From assembly GCA_034439615.1 (NCBI GenBank), contig JAWXAT010000062.1, forward strand, positions 1-47,682: 47,682 bases of DNA, read 5' to 3'. Source of the stretch: Oligoflexia bacterium. GTDB lineage: Bacteria > Bdellovibrionota > Bdellovibrionia > JABDDW01. Positions 24,524-34,017 of this stretch are shown here, in pieces (within the stretch, counting starts at the first letter, position 1; every line of letters begins with the position of its first letter). The notes beneath the pieces are model-generated. The model searched no databases and was not told the origin of the DNA. It was given only the letters and a program-made list of their open reading frames with translations. Position numbers and translations under genes: made by a program.

Positions 24524-25373
24524 AGTTCGTTTCGACGATCTCAAAAAAACCGTCGATCAATATATTCTCAATTACGGCCAAAAACTCTCGTTGAATGTGC
24601 CTGAGCGCGGAGCCACAGAGCTTGTGCGTTCCATGCAGTATTCAATGGAGTCTGGGGGGCATCGCATTCGCCCCATGCTTTCACTTCTCACAGCACAAGC
24701 TTTGGGAAAATCCTTTCAAGATGTTTTGCCCTTTGGATGCGCTGTTGAATTTGTGCATGGTTACTCACTTGTTCACGATGATCTACCTTGTATGGACGAC
24801 GATGATTTTAGACGAGGCAAACCCTCAAATCATAAAGTATTCGGAGAAGCATTGGCTGTTTTAGCAGGCGATGCACTTCTCTCTGAAGCTTTTTTACTCG
24901 TGGCAGAGGCGTATGGAGATAATCCGGGGCTTGCATTAGCGCTCTCTAAAGATTTAGCCCAAGCTTCAAGTGCGCGGGGTTTAGTGGGTGGTCAGGCAAC
25001 AGATCTTGTACTTAGAAATAAAACAATTGATCTTACTGAGCTTGAGCAACTTCATTTGAGAAAAACAGGCGCCCTTTTTCGAACAAGTGTGATGGGTGCT
25101 GCTACAATTTGTGGTGCTACATCTGCTCAAAAAGAAAGCCTTGAGATTTATGCGGCGAATTTAGGACTCACATTTCAAATTGCAGATGATATTTCAGATA
25201 AAACAGATAACGACGAACTTAGTTTTGTAAAAGCTGTTGGTCTCGATGGTGCACGCAAGCGCTGTGAAAAATTAGTAGCGCAGGCTCACGAAGCTTTGGC
25301 TTTATTTGGTTCGAATGCTGAGGGTTTAAAAAGTCTTGTCACATACGTGTATAAAAGAACGGAAATTCAATGA
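24516..25373 (+). CDS. ispA: Polyprenyl synthase (farnesyl/geranylgeranyl diphosphate synthase)
   Basis: The enzyme condenses isopentenyl and allylic diphosphates in the cytoplasm. At 285 residues it contains the first aspartate-rich motif DDLPCMDDDDFRRG and the second DDISDKTDNDE (DDxxD equivalents), plus GGHRIRP near the N-terminus and GGQATDL. Chain-length residues before the first motif suggest a short product (C15 or C20). I placed the start at ATG 24516, overlapping the xseB stop; ATG 24510 and ATG 24474 are in frame but add unrelated residues. It overlaps dxs by 4 bases, so isoprenoid precursor supply and use are coexpressed. Confidence 0.93.
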   Translation: MTEVRFDDLKKTVDQYILNYGQKLSLNVPERGATELVRSMQYSMESGGHRIRPMLSLLTAQALGKSFQDVLPFGCAVEFVHGYSLVHDDLPCMDDDDFRRGKPSNHKVFGEALAVLAGDALLSEAFLLVAEAYGDNPGLALALSKDLAQASSARGLVGGQATDLVLRNKTIDLTELEQLHLRKTGALFRTSVMGAATICGATSAQKESLEIYAANLGLTFQIADDISDKTDNDELSFVKAVGLDGARKRCEKLVAQAHEALALFGSNAEGLKSLVTYVYKRTEIQ

Positions 25374-27376
25374 AGCTTTTAGAAACAATCAACAGCCCTG
25401 AAGATTTAAAACAACTCACTCAAGCGCAGTTGAGCGTTTACTCAGATGAGCTTCGCGAGTTTTTAATTCAGACGATGTCTAAAATCGGTGGTCATGTTGC
25501 TGCTAACTTAGGTGTGGTAGAACTCACAACAGCACTTCATTACGTATTTGATACACCTCATGATAAAATTGTTTGGGACGTCGGCCATCAATGTTACGCC
25601 CATAAAATTATCACAGGAAGACGCGATAAATTTCATACCATCAGACAAGATGGTGGTCTCTCGGGTTTTACAAAAATTTCAGAAAGCCCCTATGATGTTT
25701 TTGGTGCCGGTCATTCTTCAACATCTGTTAGTGCAGGTCTTGGAGTCGCAGAAGGTGAATGGCAAAATGGTACCGACAATCAGGTTGTATCAATTATTGG
25801 TGATGGTGCGCTTACGGCTGGTATTGCATACGAAGCGCTTAATCATGCGGGTCATCTCAGACGCCCCAATTACATCGTGATTTTTAATGATAATGAAATG
25901 AGCATATCTGAAAATGTCGGAGCTCTTGCGCAATTTTTTGGTAAACGAGTAAACAGTTCTCTTTATAATAATATGCGCGCAGAAATCAAAACAGCACTCA
26001 AGTCAGTATCAACGCGTGAGATGAATGTTTTTGAAAAAGTAAAACTTCTAAGTCATGTGGTGAAAGATCTTTTTTCAACGTCAAGTTTTTTTGAAGCTTT
26101 AGGTTTTAGATATGTGGGGCCAATAGATGGTCATAATGTTCCAGAACTTATCAGCACACTTAATAGTGTAAAAGAACTCAGTCGCGGTTCCATGGATAAC
26201 GCTCGGGCAAACTTTGGTGTTCTTGGTTTTGAAGTAGATCCCCCTATTTTAGTTCACGTAAAAACAAAAAAGGGTCTCGGATTAAAAACCGCAGAACAAC
26301 GCCCTGGTGATTTTCACGGTGTTACGGGTTTTTGTATGAATACCGGTGAGCCTACAAAAAAGCCCGCACAAGCACCAACATACACAAGTATTTTTTCTCA
26401 AACACTTTGTCGTTTGGCAGAGTCTGATTCAAAGATCGTAGCAGTTACGGCTGCTATGGCAGACGGCACTGGGCTGGGTAAATTTCAAAAACAATATCCT
26501 GAAAGATTTTACGACGTCGGTATTGCCGAACAACATGCTGTAACTTTCTCAGGCGCTATGAGTTTATCAGGGCTCAGACCAGCGGTAGCGATTTATTCTA
26601 CATTTTTGCAGCGCGCTTATGATCAAGTTATTCACGACGTGGCTATTCAAAATATTCCACTGGCTTTGTTTTTAGATCGCGGTGGTCTTGTGGGTGCAGA
26701 TGGTCCAACTCATCACGGCGTTTTTGATATGAGTTTTTTACGATGCATTCCTGGTGCGCATATTATGGCGCCAAAAGATGAAAACGAACTTCAACACATG
26801 GTTTACACCGCACTTTATTGTGAGAAACTTGCATCAGTGAGATTTCCTCGCGGTGAAGGTTATGGCGTAGCCCTTGATTCAAAACTGCAAATGCTGCCGT
26901 TGGGAAAATGTGAAAAACTCATCAATCACATCAAGCCTGAGGTTATTATTTGGGCTGCAGGTTCATGTGTGTACCCAGCTCTTGAGGCGGGTAAAGAACT
27001 TCAGGCTATGGGTGTGGCATGTGAAGTTGTGAATGCGCGTTTTATCAAACCACTGGATATCGAAGTATTATTAAAAGATGCAAGCCGTGCACAATTAATA
27101 GTCTCAGTAGAAGAAAATGCAGTTATCGGCGGGCTTGGCAGCGCTATTTTAGAAGGGCTTGCAACGCATCAAGTAATGATTCCAGTTTTAAATTTAGGTT
27201 TACCCGATGAATTTATTGAACATGGAAGTCTAGGGCGGTTGCGCACTTACTGTCATATCGATCAAAAATCTATCGTCAATGATACGCTTAAGCGTTTAGA
27301 GAAAATTTCAAATCGCAAAGTGAAACAACCTATTCTTGAAAAAGAAACCCACGAAGCTCCTGCCGTTACACATTAA
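25370..27376 (+). CDS. dxs: 1-deoxy-D-xylulose-5-phosphate synthase
   Basis: Dxs makes DXP from pyruvate and glyceraldehyde-3-phosphate using thiamine diphosphate; it is the entry step of the MEP isoprenoid route. The TPP motif GDGALTAGIAYEALNHAG..FNDNEMSIS is intact, as are DVGHQCYAHKIITGR near the N-terminus and GIAEQHAV and DRGGLVGADGPTHHG in the transketolase C-terminal part. At 668 residues it exceeds the usual 620-640. Extra residues lie in an insert after GPIDGHNVPELI (a segment with RGSMDNARANFG) and in a 20-residue charged tail. The start overlaps the ispA stop. Confidence 0.97.
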   Translation: MKLLETINSPEDLKQLTQAQLSVYSDELREFLIQTMSKIGGHVAANLGVVELTTALHYVFDTPHDKIVWDVGHQCYAHKIITGRRDKFHTIRQDGGLSGFTKISESPYDVFGAGHSSTSVSAGLGVAEGEWQNGTDNQVVSIIGDGALTAGIAYEALNHAGHLRRPNYIVIFNDNEMSISENVGALAQFFGKRVNSSLYNNMRAEIKTALKSVSTREMNVFEKVKLLSHVVKDLFSTSSFFEALGFRYVGPIDGHNVPELISTLNSVKELSRGSMDNARANFGVLGFEVDPPILVHVKTKKGLGLKTAEQRPGDFHGVTGFCMNTGEPTKKPAQAPTYTSIFSQTLCRLAESDSKIVAVTAAMADGTGLGKFQKQYPERFYDVGIAEQHAVTFSGAMSLSGLRPAVAIYSTFLQRAYDQVIHDVAIQNIPLALFLDRGGLVGADGPTHHGVFDMSFLRCIPGAHIMAPKDENELQHMVYTALYCEKLASVRFPRGEGYGVALDSKLQMLPLGKCEKLINHIKPEVIIWAAGSCVYPALEAGKELQAMGVACEVVNARFIKPLDIEVLLKDASRAQLIVSVEENAVIGGLGSAILEGLATHQVMIPVLNLGLPDEFIEHGSLGRLRTYCHIDQKSIVNDTLKRLEKISNRKVKQPILEKETHEAPAVTH

Positions 27377-27381
27377 TAATT

Positions 27382-28146
27382 ATGGGTTCTGAAAAAGAAA
27401 AAAAAGAGCGCGCGGATAAACTTCTGACAGATCAGGGTTTGGCGCGTTCACGCACACAAGCCCAAGCGCTTATTATGGCGGGTGTGGTTTGTCTCGGGGA
27501 TCAGCTTATTAAAAAAGCTTCTGAGTTATTTCCTATCGATACTAAATTTCGAATCAAAGAAGGAGCTGTTCCGAAATATGTTTCTCGCGGTGGTGAGAAA
27601 ATGGAAGGTGCCTTAGAGAATGCGGGTCTTAACGTAAAAGATTTTCGTGTTTTAGATGTTGGTATAAGCACTGGCGGTTTTTCTGACTGCTTATTACAAA
27701 AAGGTGCGCAATCAATATTGGGCCTTGATGTCGGAAAAAACCAGCTCGATTGGAAATTGCGAAATGACCCACGCGTTACAGCTTATGAGGGTATAAATGC
27801 ACGAGCCCTTCCAGAGGGTCTTGTTGAGGGGCTCATAGGAGGCGGTTTTGATTTGGTGGTGATTGACGTTTCTTTTATTTCACTCACACTAGTCTTGCCG
27901 CAGACGATTAAGTATATGAAGCCTCAGGGGTATATGCTTGTCCTTATCAAGCCTCAATTTGAAGTGGATAAGGCTCAAGTGGGTAAAGGTGGAATTGTGA
28001 AAGATCCCTTGCTCCATCAACAAGTTCAAGAGAAAATAAAAAAGCTCAGCGAAAGTCTTGGGTTGGTTGATTTTAAAATTTTTGAAAGTCCTATTGAGGG
28101 AACAGATGGAAACAAAGAATTTTTTATTTTTGCTCGTCATCCTTAG
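27382..28146 (+). CDS. tlyA: TlyA-family rRNA 2'-O-methyltransferase
   Basis: This 254-residue protein has an N-terminal S4 RNA-binding domain (KERADKLLTDQGLARSRTQA, then AGVVCLGDQ) and a FtsJ-like SAM methyltransferase core. The core begins VSRGGEKMEGAL and has the SAM loop DVGISTGGFSDCLLQKGA, with VIDVSFISLT and LIKPQFEV later. TlyA homologues methylate ribosomal RNA at cytidine 2'-OH positions. This family was long labelled haemolysin, which is probably not its role here. The gene starts 5 bases after dxs, and its end overlaps the lipoprotein gene that follows. Confidence 0.93.
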   Translation: MGSEKEKKERADKLLTDQGLARSRTQAQALIMAGVVCLGDQLIKKASELFPIDTKFRIKEGAVPKYVSRGGEKMEGALENAGLNVKDFRVLDVGISTGGFSDCLLQKGAQSILGLDVGKNQLDWKLRNDPRVTAYEGINARALPEGLVEGLIGGGFDLVVIDVSFISLTLVLPQTIKYMKPQGYMLVLIKPQFEVDKAQVGKGGIVKDPLLHQQVQEKIKKLSESLGLVDFKIFESPIEGTDGNKEFFIFARHP

Positions 28147-29023
28147 TTTTATTTTATCCAGTTGCCAAACTGTACAACGTAAAAGTAGTCAACCCCCACC
28201 AACACCTGTGCCTGGTGTACAACCTGTAGAAGTAAAAGTAACACCCGGGCGCGTACTCCCTGTGGGAGTTTATTTAGGGCCTGGGGGAATGAGAACTTTT
28301 GCACACATCGGAGTTTTACGCGCACTTCAAAAAGCCAAAATTCCAGTGGTTGCTATTGGTGGTTTAGAATGGGGAGGTGTAATTGCCGCATCACACAGTC
28401 TTTCTCGCGGCGCCAACGAAGTAGAGTGGCAGATGATGAAACTTAAAAAAGATCAATTGCCAGAACAAACACTTTTAAAAAGATCACTTGAGCCAAAAGA
28501 TTCTAGTCGGTTGTTTGATTTTTTACGCTTCGTATTTGCTGAACGTAGTTTAGAGAGCGGAGCTATTCCATTTAGTTGCCCAGCTTATGATGGTGAGCAA
28601 ACACAGTTTATTACTCGAGGAAAAGCACGAGACGGATTAATGAAATGCGCCGTACTTCCTCCACTTTATAGTTTTTATCAATCTGAAGGTAAGCAGTGGA
28701 TATCAGGAGCCGTGAGCCCAGGGGATTGGTCAGGTGAACTTAAAAAAGCGGGAGCACAATATATTATATTTGTAGATGTTGTGGGCCAAGGCCGCGTGCT
28801 TTCACAAGCCCAATACGGGGCAGATCCACAATTAAAAGCGCTATGGGCGGCAATTCGCGGGATTTCTAAACAACAAAGACAATTTGCTCAAATGACAATA
28901 GATGTGCCCATGGATATTGATTTGGGTGATTATGACAAGCGTCGCGATGCAATAGCAGCCGGTGAGAGGGTGGCCAGTGGTTCTGTGAATGATCTCTTGA
29001 AAGCCATTGGGGTAAACGAGTAA
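28106..29023 (+). CDS. Patatin-like lipoprotein lacking the catalytic dyad
   Basis: The precursor is 305 residues, with a signal peptide ending LSSC (Cys20 lipidated) and a proline-rich linker to about residue 45. The body resembles RssA-type patatin phospholipases: GVYLGPGGMRTFAHIGVLRAL matches the oxyanion-hole region in order. The nucleophile elbow GxSxG, however, reads GLEWG (86-90), with Glu88 replacing Ser, and the DG[GA] catalytic Asp site reads SGAVSP (from 200). An active acyl hydrolase is therefore unlikely, and a binding or scaffold role is inferred. The start ATG at 28106 lies within the end of tlyA; an upstream in-frame start at 28058 would spoil the signal peptide. Confidence 0.8.
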   Translation: METKNFLFLLVILSFILSSCQTVQRKSSQPPPTPVPGVQPVEVKVTPGRVLPVGVYLGPGGMRTFAHIGVLRALQKAKIPVVAIGGLEWGGVIAASHSLSRGANEVEWQMMKLKKDQLPEQTLLKRSLEPKDSSRLFDFLRFVFAERSLESGAIPFSCPAYDGEQTQFITRGKARDGLMKCAVLPPLYSFYQSEGKQWISGAVSPGDWSGELKKAGAQYIIFVDVVGQGRVLSQAQYGADPQLKALWAAIRGISKQQRQFAQMTIDVPMDIDLGDYDKRRDAIAAGERVASGSVNDLLKAIGVNE

Positions 29024-29066
29024 AATTATAGTCGCACTTTAAAGTGAACGAAAGAAGGATAAAGTA

Positions 29067-30392
29067 ATGGTTAAGGGTCCAAAAGGCGGATTAGACATTT
29101 TCAAAAAACGCCAAAAAAAACTTCTTGAAAAAATCGGTGATGGTGTCGGAGTTATTTTTGCGCACCCTGAACAAATTAGAAATAACGACGTTCATCATAA
29201 GTATCGTCAAGACAGCACATTTTACTATCTCACTGGGTTTTCAGAGCCTGAAAGTGTTATTGTTTTTGATGCTTCAAGTCCGTCACCATTTACCATGTTT
29301 GTAAGACAAAAAGATGCAACACGTGAATTGTGGGATGGGTTTCGTTACGGTATTGACGGTGCTGCAGAATATTTCGGAGCAAATAAAGTTTACCCCATTG
29401 ATGATCTTGTAAAAATTTTGCCTGAGCTTTTAAAAAATACGTCAAAAGTTTATTACAAATTAGGTGAGCAAAAAGAACATGACGAAATCATCATGACGGC
29501 TATTGATCACGCAAGGCGTAGTCGGGGGCGTAGTGGTTTGGGTCAACCAAACATTATTGATCTTAAACAAATCACTGGTGAAATGCGTTTGATTAAACAA
29601 CCTGAAGAGATTGAACTCTTGCGCAAGGCCTGTGAGATCAGTGCCTATGGTCACATCGCTGCCATGCGCGCGTGTAAGCCCGGTGTAAATGAGTATGAAA
29701 TTGAAGCTGAAGTTGAGCATGAATTTCGTAGGCGGGGTTCAGATCGTCTTGGCTACAACAGCATTGTAGGCTCAGGCCCAAACGCAACAGTTTTACATTA
29801 TGTGTTTAACGATGATGTGTGCAAAAGAGAACATCTTTTACTAATCGATGCGGGTGCAGAGTTTGGCTATTTCACAGGCGATATTACGCGAACATTTCCG
29901 GTGGGTGGTACGTTTTCACCTGCTCAAAAAAAGTTTTATGATGTCGTGCTTAAAGTTCAAAAAGATTGCATTGAATTTGTAAAACCCGGTGTGAAGCTTG
30001 CCGACATTCATCAACGCGCCATTAAGGGTCTTATTGATGGGATGCTCTCTCTTGGTTTGATGAAAGGCTCTGCAAAAGATATTTACGAGAAAAAAGAATA
30101 CATAAAATATTATCCTCACGGCACAGGTCACTGGCTCGGGATGGATGTTCATGATTCAGGTCTTTATAGTATTGATGGTGAACCCAGAGCTTTAGAGCCT
30201 GGAATGTGTTTTACAATTGAGCCTGGTCTGTATGTTCCAGAAAATGATAAAGACGCGCCTGCAGAATTTCGTGGAATGGGTGTTCGTATAGAAGACGATA
30301 TTCTTGTGACATCAAAGGGCTGTGAGGTGCTTACAAAACTTGCGCCTAAAGAAACTCATGAGATCGAGGCCATTTTAGGAAAATCTGTTTAG
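29067..30392 (+). CDS. pepP: Xaa-Pro aminopeptidase (M24B)
   Basis: PepP removes the N-terminal residue from peptides with proline second. The 441-residue protein has the AMP_N domain (FYYLTGFSEPESVIVFD) and a C-terminal pita-bread fold. All five metal ligands are visible: LLIDAGAE and FTGDITRTF (two Asp), HGTGHWLGMDVHD (His), FTIEPGLYV (Glu) and GVRIEDDILVT (Glu). The start has AAGGA upstream of the ATG. Its stop overlaps the stop of the convergent HAD gene. Confidence 0.95.
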   Translation: MVKGPKGGLDIFKKRQKKLLEKIGDGVGVIFAHPEQIRNNDVHHKYRQDSTFYYLTGFSEPESVIVFDASSPSPFTMFVRQKDATRELWDGFRYGIDGAAEYFGANKVYPIDDLVKILPELLKNTSKVYYKLGEQKEHDEIIMTAIDHARRSRGRSGLGQPNIIDLKQITGEMRLIKQPEEIELLRKACEISAYGHIAAMRACKPGVNEYEIEAEVEHEFRRRGSDRLGYNSIVGSGPNATVLHYVFNDDVCKREHLLLIDAGAEFGYFTGDITRTFPVGGTFSPAQKKFYDVVLKVQKDCIEFVKPGVKLADIHQRAIKGLIDGMLSLGLMKGSAKDIYEKKEYIKYYPHGTGHWLGMDVHDSGLYSIDGEPRALEPGMCFTIEPGLYVPENDKDAPAEFRGMGVRIEDDILVTSKGCEVLTKLAPKETHEIEAILGKSV

Positions 30393-31144
30393 GCTAATTG
30401 AGAGTTAAAAATCTGAACGGGCCAGCCGCGTTGTTGGGCTGCCGCCATGAGTTTTTTCTCACTTATTTCTACCTCTTTTCGATGTGGCTGATAAATAATC
30501 GAAAGTGGAAGCTCTGTTGCAAGCTCTAAAATATCAAGATCACCATGGGAGTTGCCTGCAACCAGTTGTGGTTTTGATTTTAATTTTTTTTCCACCCAAT
30601 ATTTTTTTCCACTTCGATAGGGTACGGGTGTGATGATTTTATCTGTGAGTATTCCGTCAGCAGTTACACTTACTTCTGTGCCGATAAGTCTATCGTTGGG
30701 TAATCCTAAATCTTTAAGTAATGGAGCAACGGCCCATCGAATGCTGGCGCTACAAATCCATACATCAAAACTATTTTTTTTAAGATCAGCGATTAGTTTT
30801 TTTACAGGTTGATGAATTTTTTTTCTAAAACCCAGTTCATAGCAATCTTGGGCTTGTCTTGCCATTTCTTGTTCACTGAGACCTGCGTTGATCTGCGCAA
30901 GCCATCCATAAGATGCGTCGGGGTCATTTTCTTCGAGATTAAAATACTGTTTAAGAGGGTCAGAAATACCCCTAAGGCCAGGTGCTGATTGATTTTTAAC
31001 TTGGTATTTAAAAAACCCCTCACCAATATCGTCATGCCAGAGCGTGCCATCAACGTCAAAAACAGCTGACTTATTAGATGTAGTAGTCGAGAGGACTTGC
31101 TCAATTTTGATTTTGATTTCTGAAAACCAATCATTTCCATTCAT
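30389..31144 (-). CDS. HAD-superfamily phosphatase (SerB-like)
   Basis: This 251-residue protein opens with the HAD motif I FDVDGTLWHDD (nucleophile and acid Asp), then motif II WICSASIRWAV, the Lys of motif III and motif IV GNSHGDLDIL. The cap-1 helical insertion and overall order resemble phosphoserine phosphatase-type HAD-IB enzymes. The substrate is unknown. I set the start at ATG 31144; the frame extends upstream to 31225 but that part reads as untranslated leader. It is not adjacent to the recycling genes, so a MupP-like MurNAc-6-phosphatase role is only a guess. Confidence 0.82.
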   Translation of the reverse strand: MNGNDWFSEIKIKIEQVLSTTTSNKSAVFDVDGTLWHDDIGEGFFKYQVKNQSAPGLRGISDPLKQYFNLEENDPDASYGWLAQINAGLSEQEMARQAQDCYELGFRKKIHQPVKKLIADLKKNSFDVWICSASIRWAVAPLLKDLGLPNDRLIGTEVSVTADGILTDKIITPVPYRSGKKYWVEKKLKSKPQLVAGNSHGDLDILELATELPLSIIYQPHRKEVEISEKKLMAAAQQRGWPVQIFNSQLA

Positions 31145-31242
31145 ATTATAGAAGTTCCCACGCAAATAACCCTTTGACAAGTTGTAGAACTGATCACATA
31201 AATGATTTTGTACATTAATAATCACAATATTGGGAATAAACT

Positions 31243-32349
31243 ATGCATGGTTGGCATGATGTTTTGTGGGCAGGACCAGCGGTAATTTTAGCCGCTATCA
31301 TTATTGGTTGGGGCGCTGAAACGGCGCAAGTATATATCAGTCAGGGCCTGGCTTTGGCCGTACTTGCCTGGCTTCAAACCCTACCTGAGTTTGCAGTTGA
31401 GGCTGTTGTCGCCTGGAATCAAAGACAAGATCTCATGATTGCGAATCTTTCAGGGTCGCTTAGGCTACTTGTCGGTTTGGGGTGGCCACTTATTTATTTT
31501 ACTTACGCCATTTTGGGTAAGGGCCGAAGAGACGGAAAATGGCCGGTTATTAAACTAGCTGCGCATAATGGCCTAGAGGTTTTAGTACTGTTTTTAGGAA
31601 CTCTGTATTTTGGAGTTGTTTGGCTTAAACAGACACTCACCGTTCTTGATGGGGCGCTTCTTTTTTGTATTTATTTTTTCTATCTCTGGAAGTTATCGAG
31701 CATGCCCACCGGTGGTCATGAAGATGTAGAAGATCTTCCTTGGGTCGGTAAAAAAATTATTAAAATGAGCCCTACACTCAGAAATATTTCAATTCTCAGT
31801 ATTTTTGTAGCAGGCGGATTTATTTTACAATATGCAGCTCACCCTTTTCTAAACGGATTAGAAGCTGTAGCTGTAATGTATGGCATTTCAACATTCGTAT
31901 TTATTCAATGGTGCGCGCCATTTGTTAGTGAATTTCCTGAAAAGATAACTGCTTTTCAATGGGCACGTAAAGGTGGGCGCAAAGTAACAATGGCCATGTT
32001 AAATATGGTGAGCTCCAATATTGTTCAATGGACAATGATGGCCGGTATGCTTCCTATGATTTACAGTGTTTCTAAGGGTGAAATAACGAGTATTTATTTT
32101 GATCAACATCAAGAAACAGAAATTTTACTGACGATACTCCAATCATTTCTTTCAGTTTTATTCTTAATGGATCTTGAGTTTCATTTTTGGGATGCGTTTG
32201 GATTATTTTTATTGTGGGCTATTCAGTTTTTTGTACCCGATTTCCGCGAAGAGATTATGTATGTTTATGGAATCTGGATTATTGCTGAAATATTCATATT
32301 AGCGCGCAATAAAAAACTCACATACGCGATTAGTAAGTATAGAGGCTAA
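31243..32349 (+). CDS. Sodium/calcium exchanger-family membrane protein
   Basis: This 368-residue polytopic protein has about 10 membrane segments. The two alpha-repeats of the CaCA superfamily are recognisable: LQTLPEFAVEAVVAWNQRQD (N-terminal half) and FVSEFPEKITAFQWARKGGR (C-terminal half), each holding the key Pro-Glu with nearby Ser/Asn. It would exchange calcium or another cation against sodium or protons at the inner membrane. The exact ion is not predictable. The motif GNxxGSN is altered to ANLSGSL in repeat 1 and MLNMVSSN in repeat 2. glpD follows after 4 bases, so the two are cotranscribed. Confidence 0.75.
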   Translation: MHGWHDVLWAGPAVILAAIIIGWGAETAQVYISQGLALAVLAWLQTLPEFAVEAVVAWNQRQDLMIANLSGSLRLLVGLGWPLIYFTYAILGKGRRDGKWPVIKLAAHNGLEVLVLFLGTLYFGVVWLKQTLTVLDGALLFCIYFFYLWKLSSMPTGGHEDVEDLPWVGKKIIKMSPTLRNISILSIFVAGGFILQYAAHPFLNGLEAVAVMYGISTFVFIQWCAPFVSEFPEKITAFQWARKGGRKVTMAMLNMVSSNIVQWTMMAGMLPMIYSVSKGEITSIYFDQHQETEILLTILQSFLSVLFLMDLEFHFWDAFGLFLLWAIQFFVPDFREEIMYVYGIWIIAEIFILARNKKLTYAISKYRG

Positions 32350-32353
32350 ATCG

Positions 32354-34000
32354 GTGTTGATTAACCCGGTTAAACGTTTTTCCTCTAATGAAAGAATTAA
32401 AAATTTAAACTCACTTGATACACATACTTTTGATCTGTGTATCATTGGTGGTGGCATCACGGGCGCTGGTACGGCTCGCGATGCTGCTAGCCGAGGCCTT
32501 CGAGTTTGTCTAATTGAACAAAATGATTTTGCCTCAGGTACGAGTAGTCGCTCGAGTAAACTCATTCATGGCGGTATTCGCTATTTAGAAAATCTTGAAT
32601 TTGGATTAGTTTTTGAAGCGCTTAATGAGCGGCATGTGCTTTTTGAAATTGCACCCCACCTTGTTCATCCACTGACATTTGTATTGCCCGTGTATCGCGG
32701 TGGACGTGTTGGGATGTTTAAAATGGGTGTAGGCATGTGGCTCTATGATGCACTCGCATTATTTCACGCTCCAAAATTTCATGAGCGACTGTCAGTAGAA
32801 GAAACAGTAGATCGTTTGATAACAGTTGAGCCTGAAGATCTTGTTGGGTCGTATCTCTATAGCGATGCATACATGGATGACGACCGGCTTGTTATTGAAA
32901 CAATGCGCTCGGCTCATGCATTTGGTGCGGTTTGTGTAAATTATGTGAAGGCTGGTAAGGGAAGTTTTGATGAAAATGAGAGGCTTAATACTTTAGAAGC
33001 AGTTGATCAATTCACGGGTAAAAAAATGCAGATCCGGGCCAAACATTTTATCAGCACGGTTGGCCCCTGGACTGATCAATTCGCTTCTTCGCTTATAAAG
33101 TGGAAAAAAGTTTTAAGACCCACAAAAGGAATTCACATCACCATTCGTCGTGAGCGATTGCCTTTACAAGATGCCGTTGTGATGGCCACGGGTACAGATA
33201 AAAGAATCGTTTTTGCTATTCCGCGAAATGAAATAGTCATCATTGGCACAACAGATACTGATTTTCCAAGTGATCCATCAACGGTTCATACAGAGCGTTC
33301 AGATGTTGAATATTTAATTGATGTAATTGGTCGTTATTTTCCAAAATCAGGTATTCAAGAATCAGACATCATTTCAACTTACGCAGGTGTTAGACCCCTG
33401 GTTGATGACGGCAGTGGCAGTGAAAGTAAAACTAGCCGTGAGCATGTGATTTTACACACACCACAAAATGTGACGTTTGTTGCGGGCGGTAAATACACCA
33501 CGTATCGACGTATGGCTCGAGATATTGTTGAAGAAGTACTTAAAAAAGAATTCACTCTTGAAGAACGTATTCAATATGCGCGCAATCAAACACGCGAAGC
33601 CATTAACCCACTAGTTACGCCAGAAAAACTTAATGAAGCATTATCACAATCAATAAGCTGGTCTGCAAATTATGGTCTAACGGAAGCAGAAACAAAAAGA
33701 TTGGCTGAGCGTCACGGTGTTGAAGCTCTTGAAATTTTAGAGGCCGGTGAAGAGAAGGGTTTGCAATCTCCATGGGAGATGGAAGCGCTTTTTGCAATTC
33801 AACACACCATGTGTTTGCATTTGCGTGATTTTATGTTGAGGCGGACACCACTTTATCTCACTCACCATGATCATGGAAAATCAGTACTTGATAAAATTGC
33901 AGATGTTTTTCAGCGAGAATATAATTGGAGTCAAGACGAATTGATCGCAGAAAAACAACTCTATGAAGATCACCTCAAGCTTGAACTTGGCTGGCGTTAA
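32354..34000 (+). CDS. glpD: FAD-dependent glycerol-3-phosphate dehydrogenase
   Basis: GlpD oxidises glycerol-3-phosphate to dihydroxyacetone phosphate at the inner membrane and passes electrons to quinone. The 548-residue protein has the FAD dinucleotide motif CIIGGGITGAGTARDAASRG near residue 30, SSRSSKLIHGGIRYLE, GTDTDFPSDPS-type GTTDTDFPSDPS and the late AGGKYTTYRRMA. It starts at GTG 32354, with GAGG 8 bases upstream, overlapping the end region of the exchanger operon. No glpF or glpK is seen nearby. Confidence 0.95.
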   Translation: MLINPVKRFSSNERIKNLNSLDTHTFDLCIIGGGITGAGTARDAASRGLRVCLIEQNDFASGTSSRSSKLIHGGIRYLENLEFGLVFEALNERHVLFEIAPHLVHPLTFVLPVYRGGRVGMFKMGVGMWLYDALALFHAPKFHERLSVEETVDRLITVEPEDLVGSYLYSDAYMDDDRLVIETMRSAHAFGAVCVNYVKAGKGSFDENERLNTLEAVDQFTGKKMQIRAKHFISTVGPWTDQFASSLIKWKKVLRPTKGIHITIRRERLPLQDAVVMATGTDKRIVFAIPRNEIVIIGTTDTDFPSDPSTVHTERSDVEYLIDVIGRYFPKSGIQESDIISTYAGVRPLVDDGSGSESKTSREHVILHTPQNVTFVAGGKYTTYRRMARDIVEEVLKKEFTLEERIQYARNQTREAINPLVTPEKLNEALSQSISWSANYGLTEAETKRLAERHGVEALEILEAGEEKGLQSPWEMEALFAIQHTMCLHLRDFMLRRTPLYLTHHDHGKSVLDKIADVFQREYNWSQDELIAEKQLYEDHLKLELGWR

Positions 34001-34017
34001 TTTTTTTCATATTGATT

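Noticed and set aside
27382-28146. TlyA annotated as a haemolysin.
   Set aside because: The S4 plus FtsJ methyltransferase architecture indicates an rRNA methyltransferase; the haemolysin label comes from old expression experiments.
30389-31144. The HAD phosphatase as the missing MupP of the salvage pathway.
   Set aside because: It resembles SerB-type HAD proteins and lies 27 kb from the anmK/amgK/murU genes; there is no evidence for MurNAc-6-phosphate.
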